The translations under genes and the position numbers were made by a program. Shown here in pieces: positions 33,501-64,000 of a stretch of 64,000 nucleotides of DNA (its first letter is position 1; each line of letters opens with the position of its first letter). The notes under the pieces were generated by a model. That model did no database searches and was not told the origin of the DNA. It saw nothing but the letters and a program-made list of their open reading frames with translations. The DNA comes from Diadophis punctatus similis (Eukaryota; Chordata; Lepidosauria; Squamata; Dipsadidae): positions 142,655,508-142,719,507 of the forward strand of contig JALIGW010000003.1 in assembly GCA_023053685.1 (NCBI GenBank), read 5' to 3'.

Positions 33501-35517
33501 TTCAATGGTGCATCATGAAATTACTAGTTCAGAGCCATTCAGAGTATGCATTGCAGTTTGCATAAATTGAATTTAATAGAATGATTGCTTCCAAGGTAAG
33601 TAGCTACAAGTAACTGTTTTAAAGCATTGTCATTTTTGATACAGCTTTTTTTTCCCCATTGCTGATATGGTAAATTTGTAGGTGTTTTTTTTTTAACTGG
33701 AGAAGTAGCTTCTCAATACTAGGCATATGTGAAAATAGGTGCTGAAGGTGAATACAAGGTGTTGAGCCTTTTAACTGCAGAGTTGTGTGAACAGCCTCAC
33801 TCCTGTACCACAGCCTAATAGTGAATAACCATGGAACACAATTCATAAATAATATTACATCCTGCATTTTATTCAATTTCATGTGACAAAAATAGTAACC
33901 TAGACTAAGACATCCATTTCAATCAGTAGATGTGTCGAGCCAACAGATTTAATAATAAAAAATATTGGATCTAGGTAACAATTCCCAGCTGGTTCAGGGA
34001 GGCTCCTAGCCCTACATGGTATCACAGTATAAAAATAAGTGTCTCTCTTCACCATGCAGAGAGGAAGGACCTAACCCTGAATACAAAGTGGGGTCAGTCT
34101 TACTGTACCTTCATCAGCCATCTTATTTACAACACTTTACATCTCTTTTTAAGATATGCACATCCTTTAGGGAGAAGAAATAACACTACATGGTACCAAA
34201 CACTAAAAAATAAAGCACACCAGAAATGGACACAGATAAATAAAAACATTCATTTGCTGAAAAAACCAGCAACACTAAGCCACCTCAGTTTTCTTTGTTT
34301 TCCAATTTTGAAACACCCCAAACACAAATGTTGCTCAATCATTGATAATAGAATGTGTTTTAATATACAGATGTGTATATCGGTGTGTGGTATGTCTACG
34401 CACACACACACACACACACACACACCACATACATATTTAATAATATGTACATGTCCATATTTATATTTTATCTATCATTGCTGTAGAAAAGAGTGGAATA
34501 ATTCATTGTTCATTTCAAAATAGTAACAAACCACTAGTAAGTCTTTTAAACTTTCCATTCAGTGATATGATGGCAGAAACAGTCCATCCTCTTATAGTAA
34601 TGTTTTGTTGTGGTTGCACAAGAAAGAGATTGTCCTATTTTTTTTCCAGTCACAACTGAGAAGACCTCACTGTCTGATTCTTTCTTCAGGGGCATAAACA
34701 TTGTGTGCTGTTTTCCAGCTACCCATAATGTCCCTTGAACAATTTTGTTGAACGGAGGATCCTACTGTCAGATTCCACCATGCTTGTAATGCACAAAAAT
34801 GAGGTAGTACACAAAACATTTACTGTTCAAGTTTTGATTATGCCCCAGCCTCACCAGCACTCTAGTTCAGAGTGGAAACATTCCCTTTAGTCACAATTTT
34901 AAACAATGCTTTAAACACATGAAAATTATATTAGCGTATTCAGAGTACATTGTGCTTTGTAGTAAATCTTAGAATATTAAATAAAACAGATTGGGAATTT
35001 ACGTACAAGTTTTTAGAATTTTTGTTTTCTGTTTTGCTTTACATACCAGTGCTATTAAGTAGTCAGCATCGAGTTTGTGGGTGGGAGTGAAAGAGACAGA
35101 ACCGATTACAGCAAAATTAAGCCTACACAATGTTTTCTTTAGCCTCTCTTAGACTTGCACTGATATCACAGCCCTAAGATTAACATATCAAAGGTCTGTT
35201 GGAGGGTGGGCTTACAAAAAAGTTAAATGAATCATTTTGGTCTAAGAAATGGCAGGCCCCATTATATCCAAGAATCTGACAGTTCTTAGCAGATTTTTTT
35301 TATTATTAAAAGGAGCACAGATCTTTCATACTGTTTGACCTTAAAGACAAACACAACAAACCCTTCTCCCATTTTTCCTCAAGCCAAAGTACTATTTATA
35401 AAATAGTTTACATCTTTGTTCAGATTCAAATTATAGACAAACCTCCCTAAATATAAAATACTAAAAGTGCAATAGTATAAATTAAGAGTTTGCAACCACA
35501 TTATACAAACACTGCCT
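30551..35517. other. Intergenic DNA downstream of SALL3
   Basis: AT-rich. Holds an (AC)n tract (34399-34425) and a 12-bp-arm hairpin (32363-32392, GATATGTATAAT with ATTATACATATC). No gene or recognisable transposon besides 31755. Part may be extended SALL3 3' UTR. Confidence 0.55.
31755..31845. repeat. Old amniote-type foldback repeat
   Basis: CAATCCTATACATGCTTAC and GATATAGGATTGCAT are inverted halves around GTGAAACTTGCTTCTGAG. Similar words (TTTACTC.GAGTAAA, AATCCTCTGCGTGTTTACTC) recur near 51190, 54790 and 60140. Confidence 0.45.
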
Positions 35518-36422
35518 TTTATTGTACAGCCTTTGATAACATGAAGTGTTTTATTCACAACTGCTTATAGTGTTGTGAATAATCTACTGTAATAAGGTTT
35601 GTCTGTAACTTGTTTTTCCAACTATGAACTGAAGTTCACACTACACTTTTTCCATTTAATAGAACAACTGTCCACATAGCAGCTACAAAGATTTAAATTA
35701 AAATGGTTTGTTACTGACAGGTACTTGCACATTGAAAGCATGCTACCTTTCCCAATAAAACTTCACAATTTTGTCTGCATCAAAATAAACCACTTATTTA
35801 TAGTAAAACAAAACTTGCTTTAAAAAAAAGTCACATAGCCAGGTGTATTTTGCCATACAAAAGCTTCATTTAAGAATGGGGCTAGTATATTGTCTGTTAC
35901 CCGCATTATCTTTACATTATAAATACTACAGACAAGAATACTGTAATCTTAGCATTAGGGTACTAAATCACTTACTGAATGTTAGAGGAATTCTAAAAAC
36001 AGTTCAAGTTTCTAATTGAGTCGAAGAAAATCAGCAAAGATAGAACTGGACTGAAATGCCATTGTGAAACCCCACTTTTACTCAACTGGTGGCATCTTTG
36101 TTTTTTTTTAAACAAAATTTGAAACAATTTGGCCTCCTTCAGTCCCTAATGGAATTATCCAATGATTTATCATTTGCTTAAATTTTTAAAAAAGGTTCAT
36201 AAGTTCTCACTAATGGTCAGCTCACTGTTGAAGTAGTACCATGCAATCTTGCGAGACAACTTTTCAGCAGACACAAAGTTATTGTATTTCTGCTATTGAT
36301 AAATCATAAGAGTTATCTAGGCAATTAGGCCACAAAACTAAAGTTTAATTTCCCAAACTGTACATGAAAGAACAAATGTTGTATCTGAGCAGTGGTCCAA
36401 CAGTTATTTGTACTGAATGCTT
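35518..36422 (-). terminator. SALL3: SALL3 3' UTR with candidate poly(A) signals
   Basis: Downstream of the stop, the first AATAAA hexamers on the minus strand are at 35555-35550 and 35523-35518. The second is followed by a GU-rich stretch (GTGTTTGTATAATGTGGTTG), a plausible cleavage region. This gives a 3' UTR near 0.9 kb. A later AATAAA near 35303-35310 would lengthen it. No transcript evidence is available here. Confidence 0.5.
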
Positions 36423-55858
<19,436 letters not shown>

Positions 55859-56239
55859 ACTGCTAGCTGAGGTGGCTTCTTGTGCCTGCTTTTTGCAGAG
55901 ACATCGGCGAGAGGTGGAGCGCTACGGGGAGAGGGGTGGGTGGGGTGGGTAGGTAGGTGGGGGGAAAAAAAGACTTGGTGGCGAGGAAAAAGTGTATTGG
56001 TGGCGTCGGACCGCCGCCACCGCCCCCCCTTCCTTATTTCACCGGCAACAAATTAGCGCGGGGTGGTGGTGATTTGGGAGGGGGGGTTGGGTTGTGGTGC
56101 GTGCAAAGAGAAAACGGAATAAATAAAAATTCGCCAGCGAGCCAAGCGGCGACGGCGGATCAGCCGGGCGGGGTGTTGCGCGGGGCTGTGTGCTGAGCGC
56201 GCTTGCAAAGATAGGGCGGCTGCGCGGCTCGCGCATGGG

Positions 56240-56400
56240 GCTCAGTAATTATGATTGTGAATAATGCATGGCGATTAATGATGCTGGGGGCAAGCGCGGA
56301 TTGGCCCGGCTCCAGTGGACTCGGGCTGCATATGTAAATGCGGGAGGGCGTTCGGCAATTAGACGCTTCGCTCGGCCAAATGCTGCGTCTGCCCGGCACC
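56240..56400. promoter_or_regulatory. Candidate homeodomain/POU-type element upstream of SALL3
   Basis: Inside the GC-rich island, about 390-540 bp upstream of the SALL3 ATG, lies an AT-rich block with closely spaced TAATTATGA, GAATAATGCATGG, CGATTAATGATG, CATATGTAAATGC and GCAATTAGACGC. TAAT cores and octamer-like ATGCAT/TGTAAAT words are typical of homeodomain and POU sites. Conservation is not tested here. Confidence 0.4.
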
Positions 56401-59400
56401 GGCAGCGCCTCCTGCGAGAGGCACCGACTGCGACGGCGGCAGTAACCGAGGGGACACAGGCGGCGGCAAAACACACGCACGCAGTCCGGGGGGAGACCAC
56501 TCTCTGCGGGTGCAATTGACTTTACACAACATAGGTGCACAAGCTTCACTGCTGGGAGAAGGGCAGGATCTCCGCGGTTTGCTTTTTGGGTAGCTCTGCT
56601 TCCCTTGTTTTCCTCGCTGTTGTTTTTTTTTTCTCTCTCTCTTTTTCTCTCTCTCTTTTTTGAAATTACATCACTCTTTGTCTTTTTTCCAGGTTCCTCT
56701 TTACCCAGAAGTTATTCTTCATCGCGCTTAAGTTTCTCTGCGGCGCCTCTAAATGTCCTTGATGGGAGACTTTAAAAAAAAGCAATATATTTTCCCTCCT
56801 TATCTCTTTTGCTTTCGCTGCCTAAATCTTCGCGTCCTATTCTCCCGTAGTTTATTCCTTCAAGCCTGGCCCGGAAGCGGCTTCTGTTTCTCTTGTGGGG
56901 GGGAGGAAGAGGAGGGGAGGGGAAAAAAAAGTAAACAGCCAAACTCGGAGACTTTTGAGCACTTCTCCGCCTTTCGCTTCTTGCGTTCGTCCTCCCTCCT
57001 TTGTGCTTTAACAGCCTCTCTCGTCCAGAGCCGCCTGGTTCTTGCCGCTGCAGCTGGAGCTGGTCACTTCCTGTTGTCCGGAGATCGGAAGTTTTCTATC
57101 TCTCCAGTCCACCTCTCTCGCCCCGAGACAGGTGGCGAGGTTTCTCCGCGGCCCCCTCCAGACTTGTTCTTGTCCTGCTCGTGTTGAGTTGCTGCGCCTC
57201 CCGTGCCAAGGATCTCGCTTTTGTTTGGAAAGAGACAACCCGGCTTCCCCGGCAAAAAAAATCTTAAACCGGCACCGACGGCGACCCCCAGCGAGCCTTT
57301 GAGGAGTGGGTGGGTGTGTTGGTGGGCGAAGGTGTTGATTGTTGTGCTGCTGGGCGGAGGAGGGTATCCCCTCGCCTCCGCCGCCGCCCCTTCCTCCTCC
57401 TGGCCCCCCTCCGCTTTCCTTCTCCTCCTCGCCTCTCCCGCAGCCTCGATTGGGTGCGAGGCCGGCTTGGCACACAGGCGCTCGCCAATCGATGCCTCCC
57501 CGCGCGCTGGGAAAGGAGGAATGCGCACAGCCGGGGCGTCGCTGATTTCGGCAAGAGAAACTTTCAAGTTTTGAGAGCGGCGGGGCTGGAGCCGCAGCTC
57601 CTCCTCCTCCGTCTCCACCCTTCGCTGCTGCTGCTGTCGCCCAGCCGCCACTGAGAGCGCCCCTCAAGAAACTCTCGCCCACCCGTGGCTTGTGAGGCCA
57701 GCCGCTACACTCGCTCTCTTTGAAGAGGGAGGGATTCCCTGCCCTAACTTCCGATCCTTCCCAGGCCTGGATCTCCTTCCCTCCCCCCCCTTCTCCGTCC
57801 CCGCTCTGTTTTGTGGTGACTGGCCGGGGCAAAGAAAGAATTGAAGCTGGGTTAGTTAGAATCGCTTCTGGTAGCCAAATCCCTCCCCAAAGGGGAAATG
57901 TGATCTGGAACCACAAGTTTTCTCCCGCTCTCCCCTTTCCTCCGTCTCTTAGGGAAAAGTAACGCGGAAGACACCCCTCTGGTACCGGGCTGCGCCGCTA
58001 CTACATCCACTGACCTGTTCGCCTGCGTCGCGGTCCTCCGAGCGCTCGCAAACAAAAACGACGGTGCAATTCCACCCGCCTCCCCACCCCGGCATGTTTA
58101 GGTTTTTCTTCCCCACTTGTGCACCGACACCCCTCCCCCCCACCCCCGTGTCAGTGTTTTGCAATCGGCGCTTAATTTCCCTGGCTTGCATTTGAGATCT
58201 CTGCACCTCCGGTGGGTCCTTTTCCTCGAGAGGCGGAGGCGGACTTCCTCAGCCTCTCCTCTCCGGGTAGCCCCGCTGGAGGTCAGGCAGCAAGCGCCCT
58301 CCTCGCGGGAAAGGAACCTAGGGGGATTTGTATAAAAAGGGATTTCTCTCAACTCCCCGCTTACTTTATTTTATTTTAGTTTTCATTCAATCTGTCGCTG
58401 GCCCTTCAGGGCATCCAAAACTGGCCTCTCTTCCCGGGACGTTGGCTTCACTGGGTAAACTTTTGCCTATGGAGACCGTATGATTCAGCGAGTTCATCTT
58501 ACTCGGCTTTTCTTGCCTCGCCCTCTGCCCTTTTGTAGTAAAACAACATAAATTTAAGCTTCTCGGTTCGAGTGACCCGGTTTCTGCTATGGCATTGCTT
58601 CCCCCCCCCCCATTCCTCCTTTTTTAAAAAAAAAAAAAAGGAGACACGCACTTTTTCAGACCGCGTCAATGTTTAGATTTGACCTCCAAATCTAAAAAGG
58701 CTTATTTAACACTTATTCCTCCCGCCCCTCGGGTCCAATTCTTGGTTCTCTATTTGCCCCCCCACCCCAATAACCTTTCTTCTTATTTTCACACCGCGTG
58801 GCAATTTGGGGCGTGTATAGTTCGGTTCCCAACCCACTTCTCTAGACTTTCTCTTTCACTGTTCCTTATTCTGCAGTTAGTTGTTTTAATTTTTTGGGTT
58901 CCGCGGATTAGGGTGAAGGGAAACCCAGCATTGAGCCCTCCGGACTGGGTCATCCTTAGCATCCTTTCTCCTCAGGTGGGAGGCGGAAAGAGAGATGCGA
59001 TTTCCCACGAGGCTGGGAGAGGAAAAAGAGCGGTCTACAAATCAGGGCCAGGGGTTTGGGGCGGGCGTTGTCACACCAACAGCCCCTTTCAGTCCCGGCA
59101 TGTGAAAATGGGGGGGAGGGTGGGGAAGCGAGGAGGGCGTCCAGGTGAAGGCGGGCAACAGGCTCTGCTTTGCAAAGCCCTCTCAACTGGGACTGGAGAA
59201 TTCAAGGCAGGCTGATGTTGCTGCCGACCACCCTGAAGAGGGCGGAAAGGGGGGGGGGCTGGCTCTTTCGTTTGGCGAGGACCTTAAGCCCATTTACGGG
59301 GAAGGGAAGGCCCCTTGGAGTCAATGACATCCATTTGCAAGAAAAGAACTGAACCTCGCCTTAGCGCGTGCCTCGAGGTACCTTCTGCCTACAGAGGCAA

Positions 59401-60769
59401 CAGACCTGCTGTTCCCAGCCGCCCCATCAGAATGGAAATAGATGCCCCATTTCAACCCGGCCAGGTCGTTTCTTATGGTCTCCAGAGTTTCTCTCCAGTC
59501 ACAAAGGCTAGTCTTATTTGGATTTAAGGAAATCCGCCTCCTTTTAAAAAGGAGCGGGCGCGGACGACTCTTGTTTTGCTTCCTTGAAAACAAATCCCAC
59601 CCCGATTTTTGAGAGAAATGGGAAAGTTCTTTAAAAAAAAAAGAAACAAATAACAAAGAAAAGGAAACGGGGGAGGGGGAGGTCCACATCAGAATGCAAT
59701 AATGTACAAATGACTTAAAAAGGAATCCTTAGCAGATTTTTTTTTTTGGCCAGGGCAACATTTGCAGAGTTTCAGATTGTGAATTGATAATACTGTATTT
59801 TGAGGGGTTCGCTTTAAAGCGCACAAAATCTATTTGTTTGTTTCCGGAGAGAAGAAAGGGCGAGGGCATTCCGTGCGTTTAAGGGCTTCTTGAAGTTTTG
59901 AATCGCTTGGGAGGCGGGAAGGAAGACAAAACAACACCCCTTCCCCCTTCCTCGGATTTGGGGGGGTGGGGTGGGCCACCTCCAGAAGAAAGTCTTTTAT
60001 GTGCAGGATCAGTCATCCTCTGCAACTCACACTTGCTTGCCCGCCGCCCCCCTCCCCAAAACTTTCTCAGATCTCGCTGGAAAGCGAAGGTGCCAAATCC
60101 GGTGGCTTCAAACTTTGACAGGCTGATTTACAAGCGCAATCCTCTGCGTGTTTACTCGAGAGTAAATATCCCTGGGTCCGGCGGTGTTTATTCGGCTAGT
60201 AGTCAATGGGCAGGAAGAGTGTATTTGCAGCAGAAAACTACTTTAGGCTGCCAAGAATCCCAACTTTATAATCTTAACAGCCTTCCAGCCGGTTCCCCTG
60301 TCTGTACAACGCGCGCGCAAGCACGCCCAAACGTATGCGTGGGTTTTTTCCCCCCTATGCAGAAACTTTTCTACAGCCTTCGCTTTTAATCTTTAAGCCG
60401 AAATAAAAGAAGCCAAATGTGTTCCTCAGTACAAACCTATTTTGGACGGTAGATTAACTGAACATCTGCACGCGGATTACAGCACCAGCCTCGACACAGA
60501 AAAAGAGGCTGACTAATCTGTAAAACCCAACTAGGGAGCATGAACGTGTAGATATCATTTGCATCCATATTCCTCACCCCTTGAGGGGGGGGGGAACACG
60601 CTACGGAAACGCCATATCTTAATACTTAATAGGTGTGTGTGTGTGTGGGGGGAGGAATCCTCACCAGACCCAAACTTGCTTCTTCCCCTCCCCCCTGCAA
60701 TTAAATCTAATCTGTTAATTGTCCTTCTTTTCTGCGATGGCGTTTCCATCTGAAAAGGAGACGCGTAAT

Positions 60770-60880
60770 CATTTTGTCTGCTTAATAATAATATTTTTCC
60801 AATTAGGGAAAGTATTTTATTATAACATTAATGGGGCACACAATTAAGCAGTTTCCGTTTATTTGTGCCACTGGGAAGCG
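60770..60880. promoter_or_regulatory. Candidate conserved element with TAAT/ATTA cluster
   Basis: Within GC-rich surroundings a block has GCTTAATAATAATA, CCAATTAGGG, ACATTAATGGGG and CACAATTAAGCAG, four homeodomain-type cores in about 75 bp. No repeat explains it. Confidence 0.35.
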
Positions 60881-61997
60881 GGGTAGGAGAAAGGGCGGCG
60901 GCGGCGGCAGGAAAGGGAGGGAGTGGGGGGGGGGCGGGGAAGGCAGCCGATCTGCAAGATTGATTTCTCAAGAGGAAAAGGGCTAAAGAGTTTAATCTCC
61001 CGTGTGTATATGCATAACTAGCTATCTAACGCGAGACTCTGGCTGGAAAACCCCAACGCCTTCCGCGAGAGACTCACGTGTACCGAAAGTGGGTTTGACA
61101 GTTCCCGGAGACATCCTCAGACACAGGGACAATTTTTTTTTGAAAAAAAAACCGGGTTTGATCTTTACAGGGGTGCAGTAGACAGCCAGTTTCCCCATTG
61201 TAAGAATTTGCTTTAGACACCCGTGGGGCTTTTTTTTTTTTTTGGTCTTCCTCCAAACCCCCTCCAGATCCCCCCCTCTCTCTTTCCATCTCTCCAGATT
61301 CTGTCACTTTCTCGGGCCTCCCACCACGTCCTTTTATTTTTCCCTGGGAAAACTTTGCGTGGTCAGATTCCTCCTTGGGAAGTGCGCGCGCGCGCTGGCG
61401 CACAGACCTTCCCCGAAACTCCGCGGGGCTGCTTTTAAAATCCGCGGGAACTCCGTCCAACTCTTTAAGCTTGGGAGATATTAGCAGATTCATATTATTA
61501 TATGGGGGGGGGGAGAAGGGGGGTAATTGATAACGCTACCTTCCACTCCGGAGCAATCAGGATGATAAATGTTTCCATCAAAGGGGAATCTCTGCTTGGT
61601 CTACCACAGCTTAATCCAAGCGGCATGTCAAATGTCAATTATAAAGATGTTTCCTTTCTGTTGCGATTTTGGAGAAGGGGAAAAGAGTAGCATATCGTCT
61701 AGGCAGAAAGCAGCTATGTCTGTCGTTAGATGGATGCAGCCTGTTCGGCACTCGGGTTTTCCAAAATCTTACTTTCGCCTCTTCAGTGCCGGCCTAGACA
61801 ATTACCCTTTCCATAACATTACAGAATCTTTACGGAAATCGACCAAAATCCCCCTTTAAGGAAAAGGGCTACTGTACACTTACTTGCTCGTAGCTTCCGA
61901 AATATTTCGTTTCTGGGCGTTTGTGGTTTTTCCCTTCCACATAAAAAAGAAACCTGTGTTGTTTGCAGATTCCATCGTAAATAGATCAAGCCGTAAG

Positions 61998-62000
<3 letters not shown>

Positions 62001-62043
<43 letters not shown>
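62001..62043 (+). repeat. (GT)n microsatellite
   Basis: About 21 GT units. Confidence 0.96.
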
Positions 62044-62046
<3 letters not shown>

Positions 62047-63364
62047 TGGGGTGGGGAGACCCTGACTCTTAATTCTGGCATAATGATCACACTGAATCCA
62101 TGTTATGCATACTTACCTGGAATTCAGGTGCAAAGGGATTTCCAACTGGAATTGCTTTTCCCAGCCATTATGATTTGGCACATATTCGCCTGCCACAAAT
62201 AAATGAAAAGAATTGCACCCAATGAGTGTATCTAGGGGTGTGGATTTATCCCTCCACTCTCAGGATATGCTACGTGGTCGTGGGTCAATCCTTACAAATA
62301 CCCATGTGCATCACACCAAATGATGCCTGAGAAGTGTTTTTCTGTGTCCCCACACCCGCATAATCTATTTATGTTAGCATATTATTTCCCTCTCTGCCCT
62401 CCCCACCCCACAGACAGACATGTGCGATTTTCTTCCTTCGCTCCCCCCCCTCGCCAAACCCATACGTTTTATGTGCATCTGTTTGCAAGTTATAAGTTAT
62501 ATTTCAGTCACTGTATGACCCGTGCCCTTTGGTGGGAAAACTCGGCTTCTATTTTGTTGCAAATGCGCTTTTCAGAAGATTCTTATTAGCTGGTATTAAT
62601 AGATGCACAGGCCTCAAAAGACGAAATCAGCTATTGATAATTGCAAGAAGTATACGGCAGCTACTGTATCGATCGGCTTGTCCCTTATTCCCCTGGTATG
62701 GGAGAGATAAGAAGACACACTCTTTAGTGCAATATAATTTCTTTTGACCTATCTGCTTGCTACAGACTTATGATGAATAGCCAGAGTGGTTAAAGTCCTT
62801 TATCACGAAAGTTGCCCCTTGATATAATATTGATTCTTTATAACTAGCTCCAAACACAAAAATCAACCTGTCCACTTGGCCATGATCATCATCATCAATA
62901 TCATCACAAAAGCTCTGGAATAAAGATCAGCCGAGGACGGAAAATGCTCTCTATAATCTGCTCTCCTAATCTTTATTTGCTGATGATGAAAAGAAAAGGG
63001 TGGGGACTTGGGTAGATGGGGGCAAAGGAGGAGGAGGCTGCTGGTCGTCTGACCCAAATCCCAAAATATTAGATAGACAAACAAGAAAGTCTTTACTTTT
63101 TTTAAAAAAGAAAACACCACGAGGCGGAGGGGGTCGATTAAGAAAGATAGGGGGGGAACAAGCCTCCCTCCTCCGTCAGATATTTAGGGGGAAATACATT
63201 GAGAAACGCCTTATAATAAAATAGCATATTTCCTTCTGGACCGCGTAGAAGCAGTTTTTTTAAAAAAAGAGAGAGAAAGAAATGCGGTTTGAAAACATTC
63301 TCTATTCGCGGGGCCCATTTATATAAATCCATCAATAATCTCAATTATGCGAGAGGTCGGAAGC

Positions 63365-64000
63365 CTAGGCGATGAGGAGGTCAAAGGCGAATCTAGTTTA
63401 CAGGGTGCTTAGCACAGACGCCGGAGCGGCCGCGCAGAAAAGTCACAGAGAGCCAAATCCACGCGTGTGCCTTTTTGCAGCCTCGCATCGCGCGTTTTCA
63501 CGAGCGCGGGCTCGCGCCCCCCTTCCCCCGCCACGCGCATTCACACGCTCCGCAACTCTCGTTCAGTCTTTCTTGTGTGTGTGCGTGAGTGTGGTGTTTT
63601 TGTTTTGCTCAGGCGGAGGTGACAGACGTGACGTTAGCTCAACCATAATAAGCGCGGGTGCCAGAAAGTGGCGATAGACACGTGGACTCTTGGAGCGAGC
63701 GGAGAAAAAAAAATCACGCTTTTTGACGCGCTCGATGTAAGCGGATCCTACTCGGCGGGGTCTGGTCGTTTTTGCATTTAACCCCGCTCCACGGGCGTTT
63801 CCAGGCGGTGGCCGCGGGAGACGAACCCTTGACTCGGTGGGAAAGGGACCAAGATCGCGGACACAAACCCAATAAGTTTACTACTTCCTGCAGGCCAGCT
63901 GCCCCGAGGTTCAGCCAGCGTTTGCATTCTAGTAAAAATAAAAAATAAAAAAAACACCCCCGCCCCTCCAAAAACTCGAAAGCTCAGCCGTCCGCCGAGG
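63365..64000. promoter_or_regulatory. CpG-rich patch at the right edge
   Basis: CpG density rises (GGAGCGGCCGCGCAG, TCGCATCGCGCG, GAGCGCGGGCTCGCG) and continues to the edge. Could be a second island of the SALL3 locus or the promoter of an unseen transcript. Confidence 0.4.

Larger units (their letters stand above)
58450..64000. other. Non-coding DNA upstream of SALL3
   Basis: Moderately GC-rich, with no coding exon recognised on either strand. Holds a (GT)n tract at 62001-62043, candidate conserved elements near 60770-60880 and 63280-63370, and a CpG-rich patch at the right edge. Confidence 0.6.

Noticed and set aside
57008..57916. 302-codon open frame on the minus strand
   Set aside because: Gly/Arg/Ala-rich low-complexity product of the SALL3 CpG island, overlapped by open frames in several other frames; no family motif.

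Overview
The window is vertebrate nuclear DNA, most probably from a squamate and within squamates a colubroid snake. It has tRNA-derived SINEs of Sauria type, CR1 3' ends grown into an (AATAG)n tract (a pairing described for colubroid snakes), L2/CR1-type and L1-type LINE remnants, many short hAT elements, Penelope-like DNA and long (TA)n tracts. The clade call is inference; no species marker is present.

Two protein-coding genes are supported, both on the minus strand and head to tail as at human 18q23. SALL3 (Spalt-like zinc-finger repressor) has a complete coding sequence in three exons: 55858-55780, 42287-38791 and 36854-36423, 1335 codons plus stop. Both introns have GT-AG borders. The first codes the NuRD-recruiting start MSRRKQAKPQH, and the second intron splits the last zinc finger. 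About 23.7 kb downstream lies a short coding exon easily missed by ORF length: 12723-12629 encodes MADQIPLHPV... and reads as exon 1 of ATP9B, a P4-ATPase of the trans-Golgi network. It sits in its own CpG-rich promoter. The rest of ATP9B must lie beyond the left edge, so 1-12628 is its first intron.

Layout: 1-12628, ATP9B intron 1, packed with nested mobile elements; 12580-13140, ATP9B exon 1 and promoter; 13580-16020, an L1 3' end broken by a 1.4 kb near-identical palindrome of two Penelope-like fragments, then a tRNA-like SINE carrying a complete hammerhead-ribozyme consensus; 16-35.5 kb, intergenic with scattered hAT and TA-flanked elements; 35.5-56 kb, SALL3; 54.8-58.5 kb, the SALL3 CpG island; 58.5-64 kb, non-coding upstream DNA with candidate homeodomain-type conserved elements and a second CpG-rich patch at the right edge.

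The most interesting signals are the hammerhead ribozyme attached to a tRNA-like SINE (15675-15830), the Penelope palindrome (13985-15404), several insertions whose order can be read from exact target duplications, the cryptic ATP9B exon, and the near absence of recognisable transposons in the 13.5 kb SALL3 intron 1 compared with the ATP9B side. No function beyond these families is claimed.
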